A stretch of 15,766 bases of DNA, taken from contig DEBE01000091.1 of the NCBI GenBank assembly GCA_002348425.1, positions 1 to 15,766 of the forward strand, read 5' to 3'. Position 1 is the first letter of the stretch, and the number at the start of each line of letters is the position of its first letter. Below the pieces are notes generated by a model that made no database searches, was not told where the DNA came from, and worked only from the letters and a program-made list of their open reading frames with translations. A program made the translations under genes and the position numbers. This DNA comes from Alphaproteobacteria bacterium UBA2964 (lineage in GTDB: Bacteria; Pseudomonadota; Alphaproteobacteria; MPNO01; UBA2964). Shown here piece after piece: positions 1 to 7,232 of the stretch.

Positions 1-2
1 AG

Positions 3-320
3 TCGGTTTCAGTGCCGGTAGATTGCGCGGCTGAAATGGTTCCATATGATGCATTCACTGGAGAGTTTCGTGCTCACTATGCTGGTTTCTTTGACCCTGG
101 ATTTGGGCATGCTGTTGCTGATGCAGCTGGTACGCGGGCAGTGCTAGAGGTAAGGTCTTACGGGGTGCCGTTCACAATGGAGGATGCGCAACTTGTTGGG
201 CGGTTAAAGTATGAACATTTAACTGATACACCAGATAAACTCTACGGAGCTGAGTCGGGTTCATCTTATCAACGTCAGGGTTTAACTTTGAGCAAACATT
301 TTCGTCCTTGGGTAACATAA
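3..320 (+). CDS. dcd: dCTP deaminase, C-terminal fragment (5' end outside window)
   Basis: The reading frame is open to the left edge, so only about the last 105 residues are present. The fragment resembles the C-terminal part of the long alphaproteobacterial 2'-deoxycytidine 5'-triphosphate deaminase, a soluble enzyme converting dCTP to dUTP and ammonia to feed dTMP synthesis. Supporting segments are DCAAEMVPYD, the glycine-rich FFDPGFGH, AVLEVRSYGVPF and the C-terminal SSYQRQGLTLSKHF. A GTG at 12-14 lies in frame but inside the conserved fold, so it is probably an internal valine rather than the start. The gene ends in TAA and is followed by a 76-base gap before gmhA on the same strand. The family call rests on recognition of these segments; the missing N-terminal part cannot be judged. 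Confidence 0.8.
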   Translation, partial: SVSVPVDCAAEMVPYDAFTGEFRAHYAGFFDPGFGHAVADAAGTRAVLEVRSYGVPFTMEDAQLVGRLKYEHLTDTPDKLYGAESGSSYQRQGLTLSKHFRPWVT

Positions 321-325
321 TTAAA

Positions 326-331
326 TATAAT
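326..331 (+). promoter_or_regulatory. possible -10 box upstream of gmhA
   Basis: A perfect TATAAT lies just after the dcd stop, about 65 bases before the gmhA ATG. No good -35 hexamer sits 16-18 bases upstream, so it could serve a weak promoter for gmhA-hldE or be a chance AT-rich match. Confidence 0.25.
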
Positions 332-396
332 AGAAACTGTTTGCGTTTTCTGTTACCCATTCGATAAGAAATATTAAATTTCATGGATTGTCCCTT

Positions 397-972
397 ATGA
401 CTTTGAAGTCTTTCTTTGATAAGGAAATTACTGAACATGAAGCGGTAATGCGAATTACGCGTGAAACCTTAGCCGAACAATTTGAGGCTTTGTGTGTTGT
501 CGCTGAAAATACTTTAAAAAACGGTAAAAAAATTATTTTCGTTGGTAACGGTGGTAGTGCGGCGGATGCTCAACATTTAGCAGCCGAGTTGGTCGTGCGG
601 TATAAAAGGGATAGGGAACCATTCTCTGCTATCGCTTTAACAACTGATACTTCTGCTCTTACCGCTGGCAGCAATGATTTTGGATTTGAACGAGTTTTTG
701 AGATTCAGCTCAGAGCCTTGGGCAATAAGGGGGACCTGCTAATAGCAATAACCACATCAGGCAGAAGCCCCAACGTTTTGAACGCGCTCAAAGCTGCAAA
801 AGAAATGGGTATTACGGCTGCCGCACTGTCCGGGCAAAATGGGGGCGAATTAGTTGGTCTCTCAAAACCATTAATTTTAGTTCCTTCGGATAATACAGCT
901 AGAATTCAGGAGGCACATATAGTTTTGGGTCACATGATGTGTGATGTGTTAGAACAGCGATGCGCAAAATGA
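397..972 (+). CDS. gmhA: sedoheptulose-7-phosphate isomerase (phosphoheptose isomerase)
   Basis: GmhA converts D-sedoheptulose 7-phosphate to D-glycero-manno-heptose 7-phosphate, the first step of ADP-heptose synthesis for the LPS inner core. It is a cytoplasmic SIS-domain enzyme of 191 residues, the normal length. The phosphate-binding signature VGNGGSAADAQHLAAEL lies at about residues 49-65 and includes the His60 and Glu64 region used in the active site. TTSGRSPNVLNALKAA is the second SIS motif, and QEAHIVLGHMMCD carries the C-terminal Gln and His expected in GmhA. I chose the ATG at 397, with a GGA 9 bases upstream. A TTG at 388 is in frame but has no ribosome-binding site. The TGA stop overlaps the hldE ATG in ATGA, which implies translational coupling with the next enzyme of the pathway. 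Confidence 0.93.
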   Translation: MTLKSFFDKEITEHEAVMRITRETLAEQFEALCVVAENTLKNGKKIIFVGNGGSAADAQHLAAELVVRYKRDREPFSAIALTTDTSALTAGSNDFGFERVFEIQLRALGNKGDLLIAITTSGRSPNVLNALKAAKEMGITAAALSGQNGGELVGLSKPLILVPSDNTARIQEAHIVLGHMMCDVLEQRCAK

Positions 973-2432
973 ATGATAGCACAAAACTTCTTCAATTGAT
1001 TGATCAGCTCGATAAAGTAAAAATTCTGTGTTTGGGTGACGTCATGCTTGATAAGTTTGTTTACGGGGATGTATCGCGTATATCTCCAGAGGCACCAGTA
1101 CCAGTTTGCCGTGTAATTGATGAAGTGTCCATGTTGGGCGGGGCTGGCAATGTAGCCCGAAACTTGGCTGAGGTGGGGGTTTCGGTTGATTTTGTTAGTG
1201 TTGTCGGTAATGACGAGGCAGCAGATCAAGTGCAATCGTTAGTCCAAGGTATAAATCAAATTAGGATGAAACTAATAAGAGAGCCTGGGCGCCAAACTAC
1301 AATCAAAGAAAGATATTTCGGTGGTTCTCAACAATTAATGAGATTAGATAGAGAGGACTGCAAAGAAATCTCTAATGATACAAAGGAAAATATCTTTGAT
1401 TATGTAAGGACAACTATTGCTACTGCGGATGCTCTTATACTTTCTGATTATGGTAAAGGTGTTTTAACACCAGATAGTCTACAAGAGTTAATTTCGATAG
1501 CAAAAACTTATAATTGTCCAGTAATTGTTGATCCAAAGGGAGACGACTACCGGCGGTATAGAGGTGCTACTGTTATTACACCAAACCTGCGAGAGCTTTC
1601 TGAGTCCAGCCAAAGAGGAGTTATAGATAATAATAACCTTGTTGAAGCAGCGCGATTTATTGCAATGGAATATGGAATAGAAAACATTCTGGTGACCAGA
1701 AGCGCTGAAGGCATGACACTTATTTCCGATAAAAGCATAGATCATTTACCTGCAGAAGCACGTGAAATTTTTGATGTTTCAGGAGCAGGCGACACAGTGG
1801 TTGCAATATTAGCCGCTGTCTTAGCCGCTGGTGGAAGTTTGTTAATGGCATCGCGTCTTTCTAATATTGCGGCAGGGATAGCAGTCGGTAAGACTGGGAC
1901 TGCCGTTGTCTCGGCTACTGAGCTTGTTGAATCACTTCAAAGTCAGGATACACTGAATTTAAGCAAATTAAAGATTTTGTCTTTAGAGGATGCGAAGAAA
2001 AAAGTCGAGGTCTGGCGAAGCCAGAGCGATAAAATAGGGTTTACGAATGGCTGTTTTGATCTGATACATCCAGGTCACTTAGCTTTGTTAGCGGAATCTC
2101 GCCTTGTCTGTGACCGATTAATTGTGGGTCTTAATTCTGATGCTTCTGTGAAGCAAATAAAAGGGGAAAGCCGTCCAATCCAAAATGAAGAATCTCGCGC
2201 GTCTGTACTAGCTTCCTTAGCAAGTGTGGATTTGGTTGTTGTATTTTCTGAAGAGACCCCAATTGAATTAATAAAAGCTCTTAGGCCAGATTTTTTGTCT
2301 AAGGGTGCCGATTATTTATTAGAAAATGTAATAGGCGCTGACTTGGTACAGTCATATGGCGGTCAGGTTTTGCTAGTTGATATAGAAGAGGGACATAGTA
2401 CAACTAGAACTATCGAGCGCTTAGAACGCTAA
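969..2432 (+). CDS. hldE: bifunctional heptose-7-phosphate kinase / heptose-1-phosphate adenylyltransferase
   Basis: HldE phosphorylates D-glycero-manno-heptose 7-phosphate to the 1,7-bisphosphate and later adenylylates the 1-phosphate to ADP-heptose. From the ATG at 969 it has 487 residues, close to E. coli HldE (477). The N-terminal PfkB/ribokinase domain (about residues 5-325) has the substrate motif GGAGNVARNLA and the catalytic SGAGDT with GAGD at 272-275. The C-terminal nucleotidyltransferase domain (about 345-487) starts with TNGCFDLIHPGH (NGCFD at 360) and ends with the conserved GHSTTRTIERL. An in-frame ATG at 960 adds three residues, but the one at 969 forms the ATGA overlap with gmhA and is preferred. 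The gmhB phosphatase and hldD epimerase are not in the window and must be encoded elsewhere if the full pathway operates. Confidence 0.95.
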   Translation: MNDSTKLLQLIDQLDKVKILCLGDVMLDKFVYGDVSRISPEAPVPVCRVIDEVSMLGGAGNVARNLAEVGVSVDFVSVVGNDEAADQVQSLVQGINQIRMKLIREPGRQTTIKERYFGGSQQLMRLDREDCKEISNDTKENIFDYVRTTIATADALILSDYGKGVLTPDSLQELISIAKTYNCPVIVDPKGDDYRRYRGATVITPNLRELSESSQRGVIDNNNLVEAARFIAMEYGIENILVTRSAEGMTLISDKSIDHLPAEAREIFDVSGAGDTVVAILAAVLAAGGSLLMASRLSNIAAGIAVGKTGTAVVSATELVESLQSQDTLNLSKLKILSLEDAKKKVEVWRSQSDKIGFTNGCFDLIHPGHLALLAESRLVCDRLIVGLNSDASVKQIKGESRPIQNEESRASVLASLASVDLVVVFSEETPIELIKALRPDFLSKGADYLLENVIGADLVQSYGGQVLLVDIEEGHSTTRTIERLER

Positions 2433-2446
2433 TTAAAAAATTTTAA

Positions 2447-2932
2447 TCAGGGGCGCGGGTCAGTAATATTTTGTAGCCGCTCGCTGGCAATCAATGCAAA
2501 CCTTTTAAGTTGTTGACGTCTGCGGGTCCCTTGTATCGATCTTTCTGATGTTTCTTTTTCAATGCTGGCAGAAAATTTATCGGCGATTATAATTCCGTGG
2601 TTTCCAGGAAGAACTTCCAATGGAAAATCCTCCGAGACAGCGAAGTAAAAGCGATCACAATAAGGTAGATAAAACTGCCACTTAGAGTCAGCTTTAAAGT
2701 CTTGAACGGAACTTTTTACCTCAATAATCGAGAATATTCCCTCAGTACTAAGAGTAATAATATCTACTCTTCGACTGTTAGGGAGCGGAAATTCTGTCAA
2801 ACATCCGCAGCCGAGATCTTTGAAAAGCCTTACGACACCGCGGGTAAGTATTGCGGCTTTGTGTGATTGCCTGTGAGGCTTTTTTGAAAGGTTGTCACGC
2901 ATAGGAGAAAATGGAAGTTCTAGTGGCAGCAT
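2447..2932 (-). CDS. mmcB: MmcB-family DNA repair protein (PD-(D/E)XK nuclease-like)
   Basis: This 161-residue protein matches the alphaproteobacterial MmcB family, named for its role in mitomycin C resistance in Caulobacter. The fold looks like a PD-(D/E)XK endonuclease: RRVDIITL supplies Asp57 and FSIIEVKSSVQDF supplies Glu71 and Lys73, the expected D...ExK spacing. CDRFYFAVSEDFPLEVLP and NHGIIIADKFSASI are further family segments. The C-terminal region, rich in Arg, Lys and Gln, is typical. The gene converges on hldE with a 14-base gap. The start is the ATG at 2930-2932, with no clear Shine-Dalgarno sequence. I looked for an alphaproteobacterial LexA box (GTTC-N7-GTTC) in the upstream region and saw none, so SOS control is not supported here. 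The family call is firm; the biochemical activity is inferred. Confidence 0.85.
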   Translation of the reverse strand: MLPLELPFSPMRDNLSKKPHRQSHKAAILTRGVVRLFKDLGCGCLTEFPLPNSRRVDIITLSTEGIFSIIEVKSSVQDFKADSKWQFYLPYCDRFYFAVSEDFPLEVLPGNHGIIIADKFSASIEKETSERSIQGTRRRQQLKRFALIASERLQNITDPRP

Positions 2933-3107
2933 CTAAAATCGAGCAAAGCGTTTCAAAATAAAATTTATAAAAATTTAAACTAATTTAACGGTTAAGAGTA
3001 TAAAGAATCTATTATAGTGTGTTGTCCTATGGATTTATATAAGTTTTGTAAAATTCGATGAAATCTCATATGCCAATTCTCGCGGTGATTAAGAGGTTAT
3101 AATTAGA

Positions 3108-4193
3108 ATGCCGACAGATTCTTTTGTTTTTAACTGGATTTCCCAGGCTGAAGAATTATTCAACAAGGGTTTGCTTGAAGAAGCTGATAAAATTTTTGCA
3201 AAAGTTCTAAAGCGAGATGAAAAATGTGTGGTCGCGTTAAATGGGAGAGGGAGAATTTCTGAAGCATTAGGTTTCAACGATCGTGCTATAGAGTTTTTTC
3301 AAAAAGCAAATGAACAAGAGGTTTCAAATTATTGTTTTAAAGCTGAAAAGGCATCTGATGAAGCCTCTTATCAAGATGCCATTGAGTGTTATAAAAATGC
3401 TCTTAATATAATTGATGATAATTTAGATGCTATATGGGGTTTGGCTGAATGCTACGCATCCATTGAAGAAACAAAGACGGCGGCCAGGTGGTATCAGAAA
3501 TACCTCGACTTAGAACCCGAAGAACCAGAAGCTATGCATATGTTGTCTGCAATGGGGGCGCTTCAGACTCCAGATCGTGCTAGTGAAGACTATATTAAAA
3601 TCTTATTTGATCGTTTTGCCCCAGACTTTGACCAATTATTGAAAAATGATTTAGATTACAGAGTACCCATTCTAATATCTAATACAATCGAACACTATTT
3701 GAATTCGCAAAAAGCTAATCTGGAGATTCTTGACCTAGGTTGTGGAACTGGGCTCTGTGGTGAAGCTGTGAAACAATTTTCTAGTAGGATAGATGGTGTG
3801 GACTTATCCGTGCAGATGCTAAAAAAAGCCAAAAAGAAATTAGTGTATAATAATTTAATAAATTCTGATGTTTTATCCTATTTGAAATCAGCCAACCGCA
3901 CTTACGATATCGTTTTAGCGGCGGATGTATTTGTTTATTTTGGTGCTTTCGAAGCCTTATTCTCTAGTTTAAAAAAAGTTGTTAAACCACGCGGTTTAAT
4001 TCTCTTCTCTCTAGAGATGCAAAGGAGTTCGGGTTTTAGTTTGACGTCCTCCGGGCGCTATTCGCATAGTCGACCTTATGTCAGAAAAGTTGCTGACCAA
4101 GTTGGTTTTACAGAAATTCTGGTAAAAAGTGAAACACTCCGGTTAGAATATGGTGAACCTGTGTGGGGTGATATTTGGCTTTATCAAAAGTAA
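3108..4193 (+). CDS. TPR repeat protein fused to a SAM-dependent methyltransferase
   Basis: The protein has 361 residues and two parts. Residues 1 to about 150 form helical TPR-type repeats (AEELFNKGLLEEADKIFAKV, ALNGRGRISEALGFNDRAIE, DAIECYKNALNI, AIWGLAECYASIEETKTAA). Residues about 175-361 form a class I methyltransferase domain with SAM motif I LDLGCGTGLCGE at about 208-219, DGVDLSVQMLKKAKKK as the acidic-loop region, and YDIVLAADVFVYFG as motif IV. This architecture is the predicted TPR-containing methyltransferase group (COG4976-like); its substrate is not known. Small-molecule or protein methylation are both possible. No signal peptide is visible, so it is cytoplasmic. The AT-rich 175 bases upstream, shared with divergent mmcB, contain no convincing promoter. 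An AGAGG lies 11 bases before the ATG. It ends 12 bases from the convergent YrdC-like gene. Confidence 0.85.
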   Translation: MPTDSFVFNWISQAEELFNKGLLEEADKIFAKVLKRDEKCVVALNGRGRISEALGFNDRAIEFFQKANEQEVSNYCFKAEKASDEASYQDAIECYKNALNIIDDNLDAIWGLAECYASIEETKTAARWYQKYLDLEPEEPEAMHMLSAMGALQTPDRASEDYIKILFDRFAPDFDQLLKNDLDYRVPILISNTIEHYLNSQKANLEILDLGCGTGLCGEAVKQFSSRIDGVDLSVQMLKKAKKKLVYNNLINSDVLSYLKSANRTYDIVLAADVFVYFGAFEALFSSLKKVVKPRGLILFSLEMQRSSGFSLTSSGRYSHSRPYVRKVADQVGFTEILVKSETLRLEYGEPVWGDIWLYQK

Positions 4194-4205
4194 CTTAAAT
4201 CTATA

Positions 4206-4889
4206 TTATTTTCTTGGTTCCGGAGGCAGGCTAAAATTGAAGTGGCGTTGTAAAACATCATTGATCAAGTCTAGACAACTACCGTAGCGAACGACACTGA
4301 AGTCATGGACATTTATCATAGTGGACGATTTTTTGTAATTAGCCCAACGCATCAGCCCATAATCAATAACTATATCGGCAGCATCTAAGACCTCTGCTTC
4401 TATATCTGTGGCTCGAAATTTGGTTCCCTTTAGAGTTAAGTTAGCAGATGAGCCAACAACCAATTGGCCGGCTTCAAAACTCAACTGTGCCATAGTATCC
4501 ATTAGCGGGCCGGCATTTAGAAGCATTGCTAAAGTACCCCCTAAGGTTGTTCGGCTCAAAACACCCGGGTCTAAAGTTTTAAGCATTGGATGATGAAGAC
4601 ATGCAGGAGCAACGGTCCCCAGTGGTAAATCGTAGTCTTTGGTTATTACTCTAACAATTTCGCGGTTTCGACCCTCTAATTCATGCAATGCGGCGTGCAT
4701 TGAGGGGCAGCCTATAACAGCATTTAATTTTGATGGCCCACGTTTTTTTATTTCAATTGTTCGATTAATTGCTTCCGTTGTTGCACCTAAAATTACATAA
4801 CCAACAAAAGTGGGAATAATTGCAATGCCGCCATTTAAAACGACATCCATTGCACGATCAGCATCTTTTTTGACGTTAAAAGAAGACAT
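4206..4889 (-). CDS. Sua5/YciO/YrdC-domain protein, probable paralog
   Basis: This 227-residue protein has the YrdC fold that in TsaC/Sua5 makes threonylcarbamoyl-AMP for tRNA t6A modification. Visible family landmarks are AIIPTFVGYVILG (equivalent to PTDTVYGLG), IEIKKRGPSKLNAVI (the basic nucleotide-binding stretch), GSSANLTLKGTKF (equivalent to SAN-x-SG) and STMINVHDFSVVRYG near the C-terminus. The substitutions (FVGY for DTVY, LTLKGTK after SAN) and the setting beside metabolic genes suggest a paralog with another role rather than the housekeeping tsaC. It has no Sua5 C-terminal domain. It starts 11 bases after the GlcG-like gene, with a purine-rich GAGAAAAAGA before the ATG, and so is probably co-transcribed with it. 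A housekeeping function cannot be excluded without seeing the rest of the genome. Confidence 0.75.
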   Translation of the reverse strand: MSSFNVKKDADRAMDVVLNGGIAIIPTFVGYVILGATTEAINRTIEIKKRGPSKLNAVIGCPSMHAALHELEGRNREIVRVITKDYDLPLGTVAPACLHHPMLKTLDPGVLSRTTLGGTLAMLLNAGPLMDTMAQLSFEAGQLVVGSSANLTLKGTKFRATDIEAEVLDAADIVIDYGLMRWANYKKSSTMINVHDFSVVRYGSCLDLINDVLQRHFNFSLPPEPRK

Positions 4890-4900
4890 TTCTTTTTCTC

Positions 4901-5344
4901 TTACTTTTTATTTTTTGTTTTTTCCCAGTGTGATAATAGAGCATCTAAACCGGCTTGTGACACCTCAATATCTTGTGCGGGAGTGCCGGAGCTAGACCCA
5001 ATGCCACCTACGATTTCTGCTCCTGAAATAATTGGTAGCCCTCCCCCAATAATGCTAAAATGCCCTTGGTTGGAGGTGTGAATACCAAAAGTTGGACTGC
5101 CTGGTCGACACATCTCATTATAAAATTCTGTAGGGTTTTTGGCGGCTGAAGCCGTAAACGCTTTATCAATAGCAATTGATATGCTGGATACCTTGCCTCC
5201 GTCCATCCTAGAAAAGGCTATTAAGTTTCCTGATTCATCAGTAACCGCAATACACATTGGGATACCTAATTGGGATGATTTATTTTCCGCAGCGCCGATC
5301 ATTAAATCGGCCTCGGCTTTTGATATTCGTTTGACAGTTAGCAT
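4901..5344 (-). CDS. GlcG/HbpS (DUF336) family protein
   Basis: The protein has 147 residues and one GlcG/HbpS domain. Recognisable segments are the N-terminal helix with ISKAEADLMIGAAENKSSQLG, then CIAVTDESGNLIAFSRMDGG, SISIAIDKAFTASA, and the family's glycine-rich end IIGGGLPIISGAEIVGGIG followed by AQDIEVSQAGLDAL. HbpS from Streptomyces binds haem, while GlcG sits in glycolate operons with unproven function; many members lie in catabolic operons. There is no signal peptide, so it is cytoplasmic. The Shine-Dalgarno sequence GAGGGGT precedes the ATG at 5342-5344. It is the first gene of a two-gene leftward unit with the YrdC-like gene and shares a 125-base divergent control region with the amidase operon. 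The role in this cluster is unknown. Confidence 0.85.
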   Translation of the reverse strand: MLTVKRISKAEADLMIGAAENKSSQLGIPMCIAVTDESGNLIAFSRMDGGKVSSISIAIDKAFTASAAKNPTEFYNEMCRPGSPTFGIHTSNQGHFSIIGGGLPIISGAEIVGGIGSSSGTPAQDIEVSQAGLDALLSHWEKTKNKK

Positions 5345-5387
5345 TTAATTACCCCTCATCTTCTGCGCGACTTTGACAAAATGGCGC

Positions 5388-5422
5388 TTTTAGCACAAGA
5401 CCCTCTTTGGTGTGCTGTAAAA
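5388..5422. promoter_or_regulatory. inverted repeat in the glcG-like/amidase divergent region
   Basis: AGCACA at 5392-5397 and TGTGCT at 5411-5416 are perfect 6-base inverted arms around a 13-base spacer. TTTT precedes the left arm, and AAAA follows the right arm after two extra bases. It lies in the middle of the 125-base region between two divergent genes, where a regulator operator is expected. Arms this short can arise by chance. Confidence 0.35.
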
Positions 5423-5469
5423 TAGTTTGAAAGGTTGCGCAAAAAGATTTTTTGATGTGAAGTCTCTAT

Positions 5470-6750
5470 ATGTTGAATGAATTATCATTATTTGAGGCTG
5501 CTCAGTCCATTAAGAGTGGAGAAATAACATCACAGCGTCTGATTCGTGATTGTCTTGATCGCATTGAAGCTCGTGAAAAGAAAGTAAAAGCGTGGTCATT
5601 TATTGATCCCGAACTCGCTCTGAGGCAGGCGCAAGCTTGTGATGAAGCGGATAGCAAAAAGGGCAACTTGCATGGGGTCCCGTTTGGGGTGAAGGACATT
5701 ATCGCAACTTTTGATATGCCTACCGGAATGGGGTCACCAATTTATGAAGGAAAGTATTTTGGATATGATGCTGCGTGTGTAGCGCTATTGCGTGCGTCTG
5801 GTGCTGTTATTCTCGGGAAGACAGTTACCGTAGAATTTGCTGGCATGGCACCTCCACCAACTGCAAACCCGCATAACTTAGAGTGTACACCGGGCGGTTC
5901 TAGCAGCGGTTCTGGAGCCGCCGTTGCTGATTTGATGGTACCCGCAGCATTTGGCACCCAAACAGCTGGTTCAATACATCGTCCGGCTGCTTATTGTGGT
6001 GTCATTGGATATAAACCAACCTTTAATACTTTTAACCTTCACGGTGTTTGGCCTGCAGCGCAGTCACTTGACACCTTAGGTCTAATCGTACGCTCAATAG
6101 ATGATATTGAGCTTATAAGTGCAGCGCTACTGGGCCGTCCTGTTAATTTTGACCGGCCACAAATTTCGACACCTCGAATCGCAATATGTAAAACCCCTCT
6201 TTGGAGTATTGTTAAGCCTGAAACCGAAGAAGCTATAAATATTGCTAAGGATACCCTCAAAGACAAAGGAGCTGAAATAACTGAGCTTTCCTTACCGGGT
6301 AAGTTTGAAAAATTGGTGGCTGCAAGAGATATAATTTCGAGTTATGAGCGCGCACGCGCAACCTCTTATGAATGGTTTAATCACCGTGAACTTTTAAGTC
6401 CCCAGCTTCATAAAGGTATCGCTAAGGGTTTCGGCTGGGATTATGAGGAATATTCCAGTGCCCTAAAGGTAGGGGAAGATTGCCGTAAAACTCTATCCAA
6501 TTTATTCAAAGATTTTGACGCAATTATTACTCCGTGTACTGCGGGTGAAGCTCCGCCTGATAGAAATAGTACGGGTGATCATTCTCATATTGGTATGTGG
6601 AATTTGCTGCACGTTCCGAGTTATGCTTTACCAACATACAAAGGTCCTAATAATATGCCGGTTTCAATCCAAATTATTGGGCGCCATGGAGAAGACAGTC
6701 AACTTTTTGATGTTGCTAAATGGGTTCTAAAACAGCTTGTATCCACTTAG
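5470..6750 (+). CDS. amidase-signature family amidohydrolase
   Basis: This 426-residue protein is an amidase-signature hydrolase that would cleave a carboxamide (or related C-N bond) to the acid plus ammonia or amine. The Ser-cisSer-Lys triad is intact: Lys75 in GVPFGVKDI, cis-Ser144 in TPGGSSSGSGAA, and nucleophile Ser168 in GTQTAGSIHRPA. The spacings of 69 and 24 residues are the same as in malonamidase E2. GVIGYKPT and SLDTLGLIVRSIDD follow as usual, and FDAIITPCTAGEAP is the family's C-terminal segment. It is not GatA, since no gatB or gatC is nearby and it is shorter. It is the first gene of a rightward set with a VOC protein, a TcuA-like dehydrogenase and a crotonase. The ATG at 5470 has only a weak upstream GTGAAG. 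The substrate cannot be read from sequence. Confidence 0.9.
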   Translation: MLNELSLFEAAQSIKSGEITSQRLIRDCLDRIEAREKKVKAWSFIDPELALRQAQACDEADSKKGNLHGVPFGVKDIIATFDMPTGMGSPIYEGKYFGYDAACVALLRASGAVILGKTVTVEFAGMAPPPTANPHNLECTPGGSSSGSGAAVADLMVPAAFGTQTAGSIHRPAAYCGVIGYKPTFNTFNLHGVWPAAQSLDTLGLIVRSIDDIELISAALLGRPVNFDRPQISTPRIAICKTPLWSIVKPETEEAINIAKDTLKDKGAEITELSLPGKFEKLVAARDIISSYERARATSYEWFNHRELLSPQLHKGIAKGFGWDYEEYSSALKVGEDCRKTLSNLFKDFDAIITPCTAGEAPPDRNSTGDHSHIGMWNLLHVPSYALPTYKGPNNMPVSIQIIGRHGEDSQLFDVAKWVLKQLVST

Positions 6751-6802
6751 ATCAGTTGAGATGGTCTCTTTATGCTGAGAAAAGTTTTTCAGGAGGTTTT
6801 TT

Positions 6803-7198
6803 ATGGCTAAAATCAAACATATAGCGATTGTAACGATGGATCCCCCGAAGTTAGCAGAGTTTTATACCAAAGTTTTTGATATGAAAATTCTGCACCAATC
6901 AAAGGGTGGGGCAACTTATCTTACCGATGGCTACCTTAATGTTGCTCTGTTGCCTAACAAGGCAGAAGGAAAACCTAATGGTTTAAACCATTTTGGCTTT
7001 GAAATAGAAGATCAGGAAGAAATAGCTAAACGTATAGTTAAGTTCGGAATTAATCCACCTGCTCCAAGACCTAGAAATCGGCCTTATGCGGAAAAGAGAG
7101 GCTGTGATCCGGAGGGAAATAATTTTGACCTCTCTGTCCACGGTTTCCAGCAAGTCGAGTATGAAGCCGATAGGGAGAGGGGCGTCAAGCGAGTTTAA
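6803..7198 (+). CDS. VOC superfamily (glyoxalase/extradiol dioxygenase fold) protein
   Basis: The protein has 131 residues and a single vicinal-oxygen-chelate domain. It opens with KIKHIAIVTMDPPKLAEFYTKVFDM, the usual first beta-alpha-beta unit carrying His6. LNHFGFEIED provides His63. DPEGNNFDLSVHG is the closing strand, where the common metal-binding Glu is replaced by Asp109. These residues are compatible with a divalent-metal site, so a lyase, isomerase or dioxygenase role is plausible, but substrates in this superfamily are too varied to predict. A strong Shine-Dalgarno sequence AGGAGGT precedes the ATG, the best ribosome-binding site in this operon. It lies 52 bases after the amidase and 34 bases before the FAD dehydrogenase, which suggests co-transcription and a step in the same pathway. 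Confidence 0.85.
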   Translation: MAKIKHIAIVTMDPPKLAEFYTKVFDMKILHQSKGGATYLTDGYLNVALLPNKAEGKPNGLNHFGFEIEDQEEIAKRIVKFGINPPAPRPRNRPYAEKRGCDPEGNNFDLSVHGFQQVEYEADRERGVKRV

Positions 7199-7232
7199 AT
7201 AATACTGGATAAAAATTAGTTGGAGTTATTTT

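Noticed and set aside
388..396. TTG start for gmhA, giving three extra residues
   Set aside because: No ribosome-binding site; the ATG at 397 has a GGA at suitable distance and fits the family's N-terminus.
930..1235. 101-codon open frame on the minus strand
   Set aside because: Antisense to the gmhA-hldE junction, where both genes have unmistakable motifs.
2432..2447. AT-rich imperfect palindrome between hldE and mmcB as a bidirectional terminator
   Set aside because: No GC-rich stem; it is only a run of A followed by a run of T, too weak to call.
2933..3000. LexA box upstream of mmcB
   Set aside because: Searched for GTTC-N7-GTTC on either strand in this AT-rich stretch and found no match.
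5373..5378. TTGACA resembling a perfect -35 box before the amidase
   Set aside because: No -10-like hexamer occurs 16-18 bases downstream; the nearest TAAAAT is about 39 bases away.
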